40,300 nt of DNA from Holophagaceae bacterium (GTDB taxonomy: Bacteria; Acidobacteriota; Holophagae; Holophagales; Holophagaceae). The DNA lies in assembly GCA_003165415.1 (NCBI GenBank), contig PLUC01000116.1:1-40300 (forward strand). The letters run 5' to 3'. A program made the position numbers and the translations under genes. Below the pieces are notes generated by a model that saw nothing but the letters and a program-made list of their open reading frames with translations, did no database searches and was not told the DNA's origin. Positions 1 through 8,037 of the stretch are shown piece after piece. Numbering within the stretch: position 1 is the stretch's first letter; every line of letters starts with the position of its first letter.

Positions 1-2
1 AC

Positions 3-473
3 GCCAACGGCATCGTGCACGTCACCGCCAAGGACAAGGGCACCGGCAAGGACGCCAGCATCACCCTCACCGGCTCCACGGGCCTGTCCAAGGAGGACAT
101 CGACGCCAAGGTCAAGGAAGCCGAGGCGCACAAGGCCGAGGACGAGGAGCGCAAGAAGCTGCTGGAGAACAAGAACACCCTGGACCAGACCATCTACCAG
201 GTGGAGAAGCTGATCAAGGAGAACGGCGACAAGCTGCCCGAAGACGACCGCAAGGATGCCGAGGCGGCCCTGGCCGAAGGCAAGGAGGCCCTGGCCAGCC
301 TGGACAAGGCGCGGATCCAGAAGGCCCTGGAGAACATCACCGCCAAATCGCACAAGCTGGCCGAGTCCATCTACAAGGACACCAACCCGCCGACCCCGCC
401 CACCGGCGGCGCCGCTCCCGGCGGCGACACCAAGAAGGACGACGACGTCATCGACGCCGAAGTGGTGAGCTAA
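3..473 (+). CDS. dnaK: Chaperone DnaK, C-terminal part (5' end outside window)
   Basis: This is the 3' end of Hsp70/DnaK, the ATP-dependent cytosolic chaperone that works with DnaJ and GrpE. The reading frame is open from base 3, so the gene starts upstream of the window. The visible 156 residues cover the end of the substrate-binding beta domain (ANGIVHVTAKDKGTGK), the helical lid (GLSKEDIDAKVKEAEAH, then alternating charged helices) and a Pro/Gly-rich disordered tail. The protein ends in DDDVIDAEVVS, close to the EEVIDAE-type C-terminus typical of bacterial DnaK. The stop codon TAA lies at the edge of a family A repeat, and an intrinsic terminator follows. dnaJ and hspR come next, so this is a chaperone locus. 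Identification is certain; the ATPase domain cannot be assessed. Confidence 0.97.
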   Translation, partial: ANGIVHVTAKDKGTGKDASITLTGSTGLSKEDIDAKVKEAEAHKAEDEERKKLLENKNTLDQTIYQVEKLIKENGDKLPEDDRKDAEAALAEGKEALASLDKARIQKALENITAKSHKLAESIYKDTNPPTPPTGGAAPGGDTKKDDDVIDAEVVS

Positions 474-552
474 CACCGTTGGGTCCGTTCGGGACGCAGC
501 CGCCGTCCCGGGCACAAGCAACCGTGGCGGAGCAAGCTCCGCAACGGTTGCT
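470..552 (-). repeat. Family A intergenic palindromic repeat, copy 1
   Basis: A near-perfect hairpin has arms 517-525 (AGCAACCGT) and 544-552, then inner arms 527-532 and 537-542 around a CAAG loop. Read on the minus strand it begins AGCAACCGTTGCGGA. This matches the family A copies near 16.3 kb and 40.2 kb (GGGGCCGTTGCGAAA and AGCAGCCGTTGTGGA). A second hairpin (CGGGACG/CGTCCCG) and a CAACGG-TTAG tail follow and run into the dnaK stop codon. It could act as an mRNA 3' stabiliser for dnaK or be a REP-like mobile repeat. Confidence 0.7.
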
Positions 553-573
553 AGGTAAGGTCAGACCCAAGGC

Positions 574-603
574 AGAGCCGGGACCTGGGTTCCGGCTCTT
601 TTT
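574..603 (+). terminator. Intrinsic terminator between dnaK and dnaJ
   Basis: An 8-bp GC-rich stem AGAGCCGG/CCGGCTCT (574-581 with 592-599) has a 10-base loop and is followed by a short T run. This is the classic rho-independent form. It implies that dnaK transcription ends here and that dnaJ is expressed mainly from its own promoter. Confidence 0.85.
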
Positions 604-645
604 CCATCCGAAAAAAACATGAGTCCCACCAACGCAAATTCACGG

Positions 646-651
646 TAGATT
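646..651 (+). promoter_or_regulatory. -10-like element TAGATT before dnaJ (possible leaderless start)
   Basis: TAGATT is followed by exactly six bases and the dnaJ ATG. No Shine-Dalgarno sequence precedes the ATG and no good -35 is visible. The spacing fits the TANNNT-N6-7-start arrangement described for leaderless genes in Deinococcus and Actinobacteria. Confidence 0.4.
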
Positions 652-657
652 GCTGCC

Positions 658-1743
658 ATGGCCCACCCCGATTACTACAAGATCCTAGGCGTCCACAAGG
701 GGGCTTCCGAGGACGAGATCAAGAAGGCCTACCGGAAGCTCGCCCGCAAGTACCACCCGGACCTGAATCCGGGGAACAAGGATTCGGAAGCCAAGTTCAA
801 GGAGCTCACCGAGGCCAACGAGGTGCTTTCGGACTCGGAGAAGCGGAAGAACTACGATACCTACGGCGATCCTGCCGGGCCGCCGGCCCAGGCCGGGCCG
901 GGCTTCTCCTACGAGGAGTTCGACCCCGGCGGCGGCATGGGCGGCAGCTTCCAGGACCTGTTCCGGGGCTTCGGCGGCAAGGGCCGGGGACGGGGCGGGG
1001 CCAAGCCCGGCGAGGACACCCAGCACCCGGTGCGCATCGGCTTCAAGGAGGCCTTCCACGGCACCAAGCTGTCCCTCAGTCTGCAGCGCAGCGAAACCTG
1101 CCGGTCCTGCCAGGGCTCCGGGAACCTGCCGGGATCGCGTCCGAGCACCTGCGCCGACTGCGGCGGCCGGGGCTACCGGGAGGAAGGGGCCTCCTTCTTC
1201 CGCACCCGCCAGGAGTGCCCCGCCTGCGGCGGCACCGGCAAGAAGTCCCCGCCCTGCCCCGCCTGCCAGGGACGCGGCCGGATCCCCAAGGCCGAGACGG
1301 TGACCGTGGCCATTCCCGCGGGGGTGGAGGACGGCACCCGGCTGCGGGTGGCCGGCAAGGGGGAGGCCGGGCGCCGGGGCGGCGGTCCGGGCGACCTGTA
1401 CCTGCAGATCCAGGTGGAGCCGGATCCCCGGTTCGAGCGCCGCGGACCCAACCTGTACCTGGATCTCCCCATCAGCTTCGCCGAAGCGGCCCTGGGCACG
1501 AAGGTGGAGATCCCCACCCCGGAAGGCCATTCCACCATCAAGATCCCCCCCGGGACCCAGGGCAACGCCAACCTGCGCCTGAAAGGCCTGGGCATGCCCA
1601 TCCCGGGCAGCCCCCAGCGCGGCGACCTGTTCGCGCGCATCAAGGTGATGACGCCCCATATCGTGGACGAGCGCAGCAAGGAACTCCTGCGGGAACTGGC
1701 CGAGCTCAATGACGCCGAGATTCGGGCGAACGCCTGGAGGTAA
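658..1743 (+). CDS. dnaJ: Chaperone DnaJ (Hsp40, zinc-finger type)
   Basis: This is the J-domain co-chaperone that delivers unfolded substrate to DnaK and stimulates its ATPase. The domains follow the full type I order in 361 residues. The J domain (about 5-70) carries the HPD motif (KYHPDLNPG). A Gly/Phe-rich linker (about 75-115) follows, then four CxxCxGxG-like zinc repeats ([32 protein letters not shown]), then the C-terminal substrate-binding domain. The length is usual for the family. The ATG at 658 places the J domain correctly at the N-terminus. It is separated from dnaK by a terminator but lies only 3 bp before hspR, so dnaJ and hspR are probably co-transcribed. Confidence 0.97.
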   Translation: MAHPDYYKILGVHKGASEDEIKKAYRKLARKYHPDLNPGNKDSEAKFKELTEANEVLSDSEKRKNYDTYGDPAGPPAQAGPGFSYEEFDPGGGMGGSFQDLFRGFGGKGRGRGGAKPGEDTQHPVRIGFKEAFHGTKLSLSLQRSETCRSCQGSGNLPGSRPSTCADCGGRGYREEGASFFRTRQECPACGGTGKKSPPCPACQGRGRIPKAETVTVAIPAGVEDGTRLRVAGKGEAGRRGGGPGDLYLQIQVEPDPRFERRGPNLYLDLPISFAEAALGTKVEIPTPEGHSTIKIPPGTQGNANLRLKGLGMPIPGSPQRGDLFARIKVMTPHIVDERSKELLRELAELNDAEIRANAWR

Positions 1744-1746
1744 TGT

Positions 1747-2139
1747 ATGCGTCGTGATCCGAAAAGTGGCTCATTCATGATCGGAGTGGTGGCCGCCCGC
1801 TATGAAATCCACCCCCAGACCCTCCGGCTCTATGAAAGGGAAGGGCTTCTGCTCCCGTCTCGCACCGAAGGCAAGACCCGGCTCTACAGCGAGGAGGATC
1901 TGGAGCGGCTGGAGTTCATCCTCAGCCTCACCCGGGATCTGGGCGTAAACCTTGCCGGGGTTGAGGTCGTGCTCAACCTGCGGGACCGGATGAAAAATAT
2001 GCAGGAGGAAATGCAGCTGTTCGTGGAAACATATGAATCGAAAATGAAGGCAGCCGGCATTGAACCCGAAAGGGTCCGGGACGGCATTCCTTCCACAGGG
2101 CTGGTGAAACTCACGTCCCAAGGTCTGCGCAAGCGCTAA
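1747..2139 (+). CDS. hspR: MerR-family heat-shock repressor, HspR-like
   Basis: This 130-residue DNA-binding regulator has a MerR winged-helix N-terminus (VVAARYEIHPQTLRLYEREGLLLPSRTEGKTRLYSEEDLERLEFI), then a helical region and a short tail. HspR proteins repress dnaK operons by binding HAIR inverted repeats, with DnaK acting as co-repressor in Streptomyces. Position directly after dnaJ is the classic hspR arrangement. The start at 1747 lies 3 bp after the dnaJ stop; an internal ATG at 1777 (MIGVVAARYE) would also leave the DNA-binding domain intact. I saw no HAIR-like sequence between dnaK and dnaJ, so its operator is probably upstream of dnaK, outside the window. It has no cysteine ligand cluster of the metal-sensing MerR type. 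Confidence 0.9.
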   Translation: MRRDPKSGSFMIGVVAARYEIHPQTLRLYEREGLLLPSRTEGKTRLYSEEDLERLEFILSLTRDLGVNLAGVEVVLNLRDRMKNMQEEMQLFVETYESKMKAAGIEPERVRDGIPSTGLVKLTSQGLRKR

Positions 2140-2186
2140 GCTGGAGTCCCTTTTTGGTATCCTGATCCTTCCCTTGAAGGTGAAAC

Positions 2187-3050
2187 GTGCCCCAACGGCA
2201 TCTGGAAGAGCGATCACTCGACAAGTACTTTGATTCGATCCGGGATCTGCCGCTGCTGACGGCGGAGGAGGAGCGGATCAACGGGCGCCTGTGGCAGAAC
2301 GACCGCAACCCCGAAGGCCTGCGCATGCTGGTGGAGGGCAACCTGCGCTTCGTGGTGAAGGAGGCGCGGAAATTCCAGGGCATGGGCCTGGACCTGCTGG
2401 ACCTCATCTCCGAGGGCAACCTGGGCCTCATCGAAGCCGCCAAGCGCTTCGATCCGGAGCGGGAGAACAAGTTCCTCACCTACGCCTCCTGGTGGGTGCG
2501 CCAGGCCATCTTCCACGCCCTGGCCGAACACGGCAGCAAGATCCGGCTGCCGCAGAAGGTGGCGGGGCACCTGGTGCAGCTCAACCGCATCGCCCACCGC
2601 CTCGGCCAGGACCTGGGACGCACGCCCACGGTGCAGGACATCGTCGACGCCAGCCACTTCTCCTCCGAGGAGGTGGAGCGGCTGCAGCTGCTCCAGCAGA
2701 CCACGTCCACCGTCTCCACCGAGCAGGGCATGGGCGAATCGGATCTCACCCTGGGCGACAGCCTGGAGCAGACCATCGAGCCTTCGCCCATGGACACCAT
2801 GGACCAGGAATCCTTCCTGGACCAGGTCCGGCTGAGCCTGGGACTGCTGAACGAGAAGGAGCGACGGATCATCGCCCTGCACTTCGGCCTGGACGGCAGC
2901 GACCCCATGACCCTGGAACGCATCGGCCAGTCCTTCGAGCCGCCCATCAGCCGGGAGCGGGTGCGCCAGATCGAGGAACGGGCCTTCATGAAGATCCGGG
3001 ACCGGCGCAGGGTCCTGCTGGGCCAGTTCCTGAAAGGGGACCGTTCGTGA
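2187..3050 (+). CDS. RNA polymerase sigma-70 family factor (group 2, RpoD/RpoS-like)
   Basis: This 287-residue sigma factor lacks region 1.1. Region 1.2 is at the N-terminus (DKYFDSIRDLPLLTAEEE). Region 2 (about 45-115) includes the -10 recognition and melting segment ENKFLTYASWWVRQAI. Region 3 follows, and region 4 at the C-terminus carries the -35 helix-turn-helix (MTLERIGQSFEPPISRERVRQIEERAFMKIR). The start is GTG with GAAGGTGA just upstream. I see no RpoH-box signature, so it is better called a general group 2 factor than RpoH. Placement right after hspR suggests a stress role, which is inference. Its stop overlaps the next start in GTGA, indicating translational coupling to the DnaC-like ATPase. 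Confidence 0.9.
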   Translation: MPQRHLEERSLDKYFDSIRDLPLLTAEEERINGRLWQNDRNPEGLRMLVEGNLRFVVKEARKFQGMGLDLLDLISEGNLGLIEAAKRFDPERENKFLTYASWWVRQAIFHALAEHGSKIRLPQKVAGHLVQLNRIAHRLGQDLGRTPTVQDIVDASHFSSEEVERLQLLQQTTSTVSTEQGMGESDLTLGDSLEQTIEPSPMDTMDQESFLDQVRLSLGLLNEKERRIIALHFGLDGSDPMTLERIGQSFEPPISRERVRQIEERAFMKIRDRRRVLLGQFLKGDRS

Positions 3051-3955
3051 GAGGCAAGCCGGGCTGCCCCCTTTGCGGGGGGCTGGGCGTGGTGCTGGAC
3101 CCCGACCCGGTGCAGCCGGCCCGCCCCTGCGGCTGCAGCGGGTCGGCGGAGGCCCAGCGCATCCTGGAGGGGATTCCCAACCGCTACCGGGCGGCCACCC
3201 TGGAGGCCTTCTGGGAATGGTGGAAGCTCCAGCATCCCAAGGACAAGCTCACGGCCGCCCTGGCCGGCGCGCACCAGATCCTGGAGCACGAGGAGACCCG
3301 GCAGACCCTGCCCGTGGACCTGCGCTCCAAGCTGGACCTGATCCTGCACAAGTGCGGGCCCAAGCCCCAGCCGGAAGGCGAGCTGGGCTGGCGCGACCTG
3401 AGGCCGGCCCAGGAGCCGCAGGGCTACCGGAGCCTGTTCAACTGGACCCGCAATGACCGGGACGTTTCGGACTTCTGGTGGATCGACGGGCCCCCGGGCA
3501 GCGGGCGCAGCACCCTGGCCGCGGCCGTGCTCAAGGCCTGGTGCGAGCGCATGGAGCTGCCGGGGCTGTTCGTGTCCGTGCGCACCTTCAGCCTGGAGCT
3601 GAAGGACATCTATTACGACACCCGCAGCTTCCGCAACACCGACTTCATGGGCGAGCGGGAGCGCATGGCGCCCCTGCTCAAGGCCCCCTGCCTGGTGCTG
3701 GACGATTTCGACCGCCTGGACGCGGACATCCGGGTGGTGCGGGCCCTGGCCCAGCTCCTGGACCACCGCTACAGCATGGAGCTGCCCACCCTGATCACTG
3801 CCGGACGCTGGGCGGAGAGCCTGCAGGCCACCGACAAGGAGACCTATCCTGTGCTCCGGCTGGAGGATTCGAGCCTGCTCCGGCGCCTGGCCGCGAGCAA
3901 GCGGGTGGAGCTGCGCCCCACCCTCCTGCGGCTGCTGGACAGTCTGAATGGCTAA
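3047..3955 (+). CDS. DnaC/IstB-like AAA+ ATPase with N-terminal zinc-binding motif and Walker A Arg
   Basis: I place the start at GTG 3047, overlapping the sigma-factor stop (GTGA), with AAAGGGGA as ribosome binding site; the longer ORF in the track is read-through of another frame. The 302-residue protein begins with a CPLCGG...CGC zinc-ribbon-like motif seen in many DnaC/DnaI-type helicase loaders. A helical linker follows, then an AAA+ core with Walker A GPPGSGRST (residues 148-156) and Walker B LVLDDFD. The Walker A lysine is arginine (R154), which normally weakens or abolishes ATP hydrolysis. The role is probably helicase loading or another nucleic-acid remodelling step. No IstA transposase is adjacent, so an IS21 origin is unlikely. 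It overlaps the next gene by 8 bp. Confidence 0.75.
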   Translation: MRGKPGCPLCGGLGVVLDPDPVQPARPCGCSGSAEAQRILEGIPNRYRAATLEAFWEWWKLQHPKDKLTAALAGAHQILEHEETRQTLPVDLRSKLDLILHKCGPKPQPEGELGWRDLRPAQEPQGYRSLFNWTRNDRDVSDFWWIDGPPGSGRSTLAAAVLKAWCERMELPGLFVSVRTFSLELKDIYYDTRSFRNTDFMGERERMAPLLKAPCLVLDDFDRLDADIRVVRALAQLLDHRYSMELPTLITAGRWAESLQATDKETYPVLRLEDSSLLRRLAASKRVELRPTLLRLLDSLNG

Positions 3956-6524
3956 CCCCTTGACGCGCATCCTGCGCGCCCTCCTGCGCCTGCACCTGCG
4001 CCGCCCCGCGGGGCTGTGGCTGGCGCTGGCCGGCCTGACCCTCGTGCTCGGCGCGGGGGTGCTTCGGGTGGAGCGCCGGCTGGATCTCATGAGCCTGCTC
4101 CCCACCGACAACCCGGTGGTGCGCGCCAGCATCGAGGCGGGCGTGGGCCAGCAGGAGCTGCTCTGGCTCGCCGCCGAAGGCACCCGCGGCGACCTGGAGG
4201 CCCGGGAGGCGTGGGCGGAGCACCTGGTGGAGAACCTGCTCAACGATTCCGGGCTGGCCCTCAACGGCCTCGACCAGGACGGGCGCATTTCGGCGCCCAT
4301 GCCGGTGCCCGAGCCCATGGGCGCCTCCCTGTGGCCCCCGCTGCTGGCGGCAGGCAGCTTCCTGGAGGGCGACGGGGCCGCGGGCCGCCTGGTGACCGAA
4401 AAGGCCTACGCCCTGGCGCCCATGCTCCTGGGCGACCGCCTGGATCCCCTCAAGGATCCGGCGGAGCTCCGCCGCCGGCTGCGGGCCACGGCCAAGGCCC
4501 TGGCTTCGCCGGACCCGGCCAAGGCCAAGCTGGCCCAGCTGGACCCGCTGCAGCTCCTGGACCTGGTTCCCCGCGGGGACGACACCCTGGCCGGCGTCAC
4601 CCGCTCCGCCAGGGGCTTTCCGCTGAAGCTGCGCACCGGCTACCTGGAGACCAAGGACGGCCGGTTCGTGCTGCTGCCGGTGGTGCTGGACTTCCCCAGC
4701 GGCGACAGCCAGGCCACCGCGCGGGTGCTGCACTGGCTCGGCTGGGGCGGCACCGGGCCCCTGCCCAAAAAGGCCGGCCATGCCCAGGTGGCCCAGGCCC
4801 TGGCCGCCCATCCCGGGCGTCCCTTCGCCATCCAGGCCACCGGCGCCCACGCCATCGCCTACTGGGAGTCCTACCGCCTCAGCCGGGAGATCCTGATGAG
4901 TCTGGGCCTGAGCTTCGTGCTCATCGGCCTGGTCTACTGGATCGGCTTCCGCACCCTGGCGGGCTACGGCTTCGTGGTGGTGCCGCTGCTGCTGGGCATG
5001 GTCTGGGCCCTGGGCCTCACCGGCTGGATCCTGGGCCGGTTGAACCTGATGGCGGCGGCGTTCGGGGCCGTGCTGCTGGGCATCGGCGACGACGTGGGGA
5101 TCATGCTGTTCAGCCGCTACCGGGATGAGCGCCAGGCCGGGAAGGGCAAGGCCCTGGCCATCCGCGCCGCCCTCCTGGGCACCGGCCCGGGGGTGGTGGC
5201 CGGCGGCCTGGCCACCGCCTTCGCCTTCCTGGCCTGCATCGCCGCGCCCTTTCCGGGCTTCCGCGACCTGGGCCTCACCGCGGGTCTGGGGCTGCTGGCC
5301 TGCATGGCCTCCAGCTTCCTGGTCCTGCCCGCGCTGCTGCTGGCCCTGGACCGGGGCACCGGCACCTTCGCGCCCCGGGCCGCGGCCGGTGCCCCGGTCG
5401 GCCGGATCCGGAGCTGGAAGCCCATGGCGGCCCTGGCCCTGGTCCTGGCCGGGCTGTGGGGCGTGCGCAGCCTGACCTGGGAAGAGGACCTGCGCCGGTT
5501 CCGGCAGCAGGGCAACCCGGCCCTGGCCCTGCAGGAGACCCTGGCCCACGCCCTGGGCGCCGGGCTGCAGCCGCTGGCCGTGCAGATCCCCCTGGACGAT
5601 CCCGACGCCCTGCCGGCCCTCTGGAACCGCATCGTGTCCCCCCTGCGGCGGGAAGGGCTGCCCATGCCCCGCTGGCAAGAGACCGCCCCGGGGCTGCGGC
5701 GGATCCTGGCCTCGGACACCTGGTACGGACGGGTGCTGGATGAGGCCGGCAAGGCCGGGCTGGACCCGGTGGCGCTGGAACGCTCCCTGTCCGCCTTCCG
5801 GGCCAGCGAGGGGGATCCCCTGGCCGTGCCCCGGTCCCTGCAGGCGCTCATGCCGCCCATCAAGCCGGTGGTGGAGCGCCACCGGTGGACCCTGTTCGCC
5901 GGCAGGCGCCAGGCGACGCCGCCGGCCAACGCGCCCCCGGACGCCTTCACCCTGCCGCTGCGCCTGGGCGAGGCCGGCCAGGAGCGGATCCAGGACGCGA
6001 TCGAGAACGCGGGCGGGCGGATGGTGGGGAACCGGCCCCTGTTCCGGGCCATCAAGTCGGTGGCCAGGCAGGCCCTGCGGGAGATCATCCTGCTGGCCCT
6101 GGCCGCGGTGCTGGCCGTGGTGGCCCTGTTCGGCCGGCGGGTCCGGTTCCTGCTTCTGGCCCTGGTGCCCCTGGCCGCCAGCCAGATCGGGGTGCTGGGC
6201 ATCCTGGGCTGGACCGGCGAGCCCCTGACCTTCCTGTCCCTGGTGGCCATTCCCATCGCCCTGGGGGTGAGCGTGGACACCGCCATGAACCTGCTGCACC
6301 GGGCCCGGCTGGAACCCCAGGCCGCCGCCAAGGTGGCCCGGGTCAACGCGGTTTGCGCCGGCACTACCCTGGCCGGCTTCGGCGGGCTGGTGTTCAGCGG
6401 CTACCGCGGCCTCCAGGGGCTTGGGCTGGCCGCCCTGGGCGGCGTGGCCCTGGCCCTGCTGGTCACCCAGTGGGTGCTGCCCTGGCTGCTGGAGCGCTGG
6501 CCCATCCTCAAGGACCGGCCGTAA
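3948..6524 (+). CDS. MMPL/RND-family inner-membrane transporter (HpnN-like)
   Basis: This 858-residue membrane protein has RND architecture: an N-terminal membrane helix (GLWLALAGLTLVLGAGV), a large periplasmic loop, a five- to six-helix bundle near residues 310-480, a second loop and a second bundle near 700-855. Each bundle has the MMPL-type acidic motif (GIGDDVGIMLFSRYRDE and GVSVDTAMNLLHRAR), which is linked to proton coupling in this superfamily. The closest named group I recognise is the hopanoid-transport HpnN/MMPL type that moves lipids toward the outer membrane; the substrate is inference. The start overlaps the preceding gene by 8 bp. Its stop codon is the TAA inside GTAAAC, the first bases of the family C repeat, so insertion may have set the present C-terminus. 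Confidence 0.85.
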   Translation: MANPLTRILRALLRLHLRRPAGLWLALAGLTLVLGAGVLRVERRLDLMSLLPTDNPVVRASIEAGVGQQELLWLAAEGTRGDLEAREAWAEHLVENLLNDSGLALNGLDQDGRISAPMPVPEPMGASLWPPLLAAGSFLEGDGAAGRLVTEKAYALAPMLLGDRLDPLKDPAELRRRLRATAKALASPDPAKAKLAQLDPLQLLDLVPRGDDTLAGVTRSARGFPLKLRTGYLETKDGRFVLLPVVLDFPSGDSQATARVLHWLGWGGTGPLPKKAGHAQVAQALAAHPGRPFAIQATGAHAIAYWESYRLSREILMSLGLSFVLIGLVYWIGFRTLAGYGFVVVPLLLGMVWALGLTGWILGRLNLMAAAFGAVLLGIGDDVGIMLFSRYRDERQAGKGKALAIRAALLGTGPGVVAGGLATAFAFLACIAAPFPGFRDLGLTAGLGLLACMASSFLVLPALLLALDRGTGTFAPRAAAGAPVGRIRSWKPMAALALVLAGLWGVRSLTWEEDLRRFRQQGNPALALQETLAHALGAGLQPLAVQIPLDDPDALPALWNRIVSPLRREGLPMPRWQETAPGLRRILASDTWYGRVLDEAGKAGLDPVALERSLSAFRASEGDPLAVPRSLQALMPPIKPVVERHRWTLFAGRRQATPPANAPPDAFTLPLRLGEAGQERIQDAIENAGGRMVGNRPLFRAIKSVARQALREIILLALAAVLAVVALFGRRVRFLLLALVPLAASQIGVLGILGWTGEPLTFLSLVAIPIALGVSVDTAMNLLHRARLEPQAAAKVARVNAVCAGTTLAGFGGLVFSGYRGLQGLGLAALGGVALALLVTQWVLPWLLERWPILKDRP

Positions 6525-6899
6525 ACGACCCCTCCCTGGAGGGAGGAGCTTTCCACTGCACAAGGAGGTAGGCCTCATGCGCGAATTCAGGGCGGTTTAC
6601 AACGCCCCTTGCCGGTCTGGAAAGTCCGGCAAACCTGACTATGTTCCGGCTTGCGCCGCTGTGTGTCAGGTTCCCACAGGCCCGGGCAAAGCGGAGCTGT
6701 GCCCGTTCTTCAAGGCCGACATTGACTGGCCGACTCTGCCGTTGCTCGTTGCCGGGATTAACCTTACGCCTAGGTTTGGGCGCCTGACTACCGTTGGACT
6801 GGAGACGACGGCTTTTCATGTTGAATTTTTCCACATGACCCGTATGAGTGTCAAGCATAAAATCCTCCAAGCCCTAAAGGGCGGAGTTTTCTGGACAAT
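6521..6899 (+). mobile_element. Family C structured element, copy 1 (TnpB/IscB-type relic candidate)
   Basis: This non-coding block runs from GTAAACGACCCC to CTGGACAA and ends just before the next ATG. It shares long stretches with 11857-12106, including ATGCGCGAATTCAGG-CGGTTTAC, TGTCAAGCAT and GCCCTAAAGG-CGGAG. Visible helices are 6609-6615/6626-6632 (TTGCCGG/CCGGCAA), 6633-6639/6665-6671 (ACCTGAC/GTCAGGT), 6647-6650/6655-6658, and a possible pseudoknot CTGTG 6659-6663 with CACAG 6675-6679. The right part holds GCCCTAAAGGGC, an imperfect palindrome of the kind found at IS200/IS605 right ends. It is about 120 bp longer than copy 2 in the middle. The 161-aa ORF in the track (6421-6906) has no recognisable protein features. 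Confidence 0.65.
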
Positions 6900-6902
6900 C
6901 CG

Positions 6903-7976
6903 ATGAACCCGCTGGAAACCCTCGTCGCTTCCCATCTGGCCGCGGGCCCCATGCCGGCGGCGGAGGTGATGGAGCTCGCGCTCTACCATCCCGAAGCCGG
7001 CTATTACCGCCGGTCCCAGGGCCCCTGGGGCTTCCAGGGGGCCGACTACTACACCGCCCTGGACCTGGGCCCGCTGCTGGGGGAGGCCATGGCCTGCCGC
7101 CTGGGCCAGGCCTGGGAGCGCCTGGGCCGGCCCGACCCCTTCGTGGTCCTGGAGCCCGGCGCCGGCCGCGGCTGGCTGGGCCGGGACCTGCTCCAGGCCG
7201 CCGTCGGCCCCTTCGCCCAGGCCCTGCGCTACCTGCACCGGGACGATAATCCCGCCGCCGCCGCCGCGGCCCGGGAAGCCCTGGCGCCGTTCCTGGCCTC
7301 CGGCCAGGCCCGGCTGGTGGCCCAGGACGAACCGCTGGAACCCTTCCGTGGCGCGATCATCTCCAACGAGCTGTTCGACGCCCTGCCCGCCCAGCCCTGG
7401 CGCTGGGACGGCGGGCGCTGGAGCTACGAGGCCCTGGCCACCGGTCCGGTCTGGCTGCCGGGAGAACCTTGCGAAGCCACCGCCTGGTTCACCGCCCAGG
7501 CCGAAGGCGGGCTGGAATCCGGCGACGGCGCCCCCTGGTGCGAGGCCCTGCCCGCCCTGGTGCAGGACCTGGCCGCGACCCTGGAGGCAGGCCTGTTCCT
7601 CACCATCGACTACGGCGACACCGCCGCCCGGCTGGTGGACAAGGGCGCCGACCTGCGCCGCTTCCGGGGTCACGAAGTGGACGGCAAGTGGTGGGAGGAC
7701 CTGGGCGGCTCCGACCTCACCGCCGACGTGGACTTCACCCGCCTGGCCCTGCTGCTGGAGCGGGAAGGCCTCGCGGAGACCTCGCACCTGAGCCTGGGCC
7801 GCTGGATCCGCACCCACGCCCCCCTGGCCCGCTGGGAAACGGAGTGGCAGTCCTTGGACGCCGCGGCCCGCCTTGGCCGCATGGAGAACCTGCTGCAGCT
7901 GACCCTGCCCACCCTGATGGGCGACCGGTTCCGGGTGCTGGAGGCCTGGTGCGGCTGCGGAGAATCCCAGCTCTAA
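6903..7976 (+). CDS. MidA/NDUFAF7-type SAM-dependent methyltransferase (DUF185)
   Basis: This 357-residue protein belongs to the COG1565/DUF185 class I methyltransferases. Its mitochondrial relatives (NDUFAF7/MidA) methylate an arginine of a complex I subunit; the bacterial substrate is not established. The family marks are the N-terminal ALYHPEAGYYRR, the SAM-binding VVLEPGAGRGWLGRDLL, SNELFDALPAQPW, the LTIDYGD segment and LRRFRGHEVDGKWW near the C-terminus. The ATG at 6903 is four bases after the family C repeat ends, so the repeat supplies the whole 5' leader (GGAC about 8-11 bases upstream is the only Shine-Dalgarno-like sequence). The gene was probably once transcribed with the MMPL gene upstream. 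Function beyond methyl transfer is inference. Confidence 0.85.
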   Translation: MNPLETLVASHLAAGPMPAAEVMELALYHPEAGYYRRSQGPWGFQGADYYTALDLGPLLGEAMACRLGQAWERLGRPDPFVVLEPGAGRGWLGRDLLQAAVGPFAQALRYLHRDDNPAAAAAAREALAPFLASGQARLVAQDEPLEPFRGAIISNELFDALPAQPWRWDGGRWSYEALATGPVWLPGEPCEATAWFTAQAEGGLESGDGAPWCEALPALVQDLAATLEAGLFLTIDYGDTAARLVDKGADLRRFRGHEVDGKWWEDLGGSDLTADVDFTRLALLLEREGLAETSHLSLGRWIRTHAPLARWETEWQSLDAAARLGRMENLLQLTLPTLMGDRFRVLEAWCGCGESQL

Positions 7977-8002
7977 TCTCCGCAAAATATCCGGTGAATA
8001 AC

Positions 8003-8031
8003 TTGCCCATGCGGGAATCAGGACCCATAAT
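8003..8031 (+). promoter_or_regulatory. Sigma-70-type promoter of fic, likely leaderless
   Basis: TTGCCC (8003-8008) and CATAAT (8026-8031) are separated by 17 bp, close to the TTGACA/TATAAT consensus. The -10 ends six bases before the fic ATG, so the expected transcription start is at or next to the start codon. No Shine-Dalgarno sequence is present. Confidence 0.65.
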
Positions 8032-8037
8032 CACCGC

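Noticed and set aside
474-657. HAIR operator for HspR upstream of dnaJ
   Set aside because: I looked for CTTGAGT-N7-ACTCAAG-like dyads and found none; only the family A hairpin and a terminator are present.
3047-3955. IS21 IstB helper ATPase
   Set aside because: No IstA transposase or terminal repeats are adjacent and the gene is embedded in a chromosomal operon with translational coupling on both sides.
3795-6578. 927-aa minus-strand ORF
   Set aside because: It is a GC-rich antisense shadow of the MMPL gene with low-complexity Gly/Gln/Pro/Ala composition and no motif.
6421-6906. 161-aa ORF in family C copy 1, and its 89-aa counterpart at 11845-12114
   Set aside because: Sequence similarity between the two follows the DNA repeat, including RNA helices with paired changes; frames are not kept in the middle and the products look non-protein.
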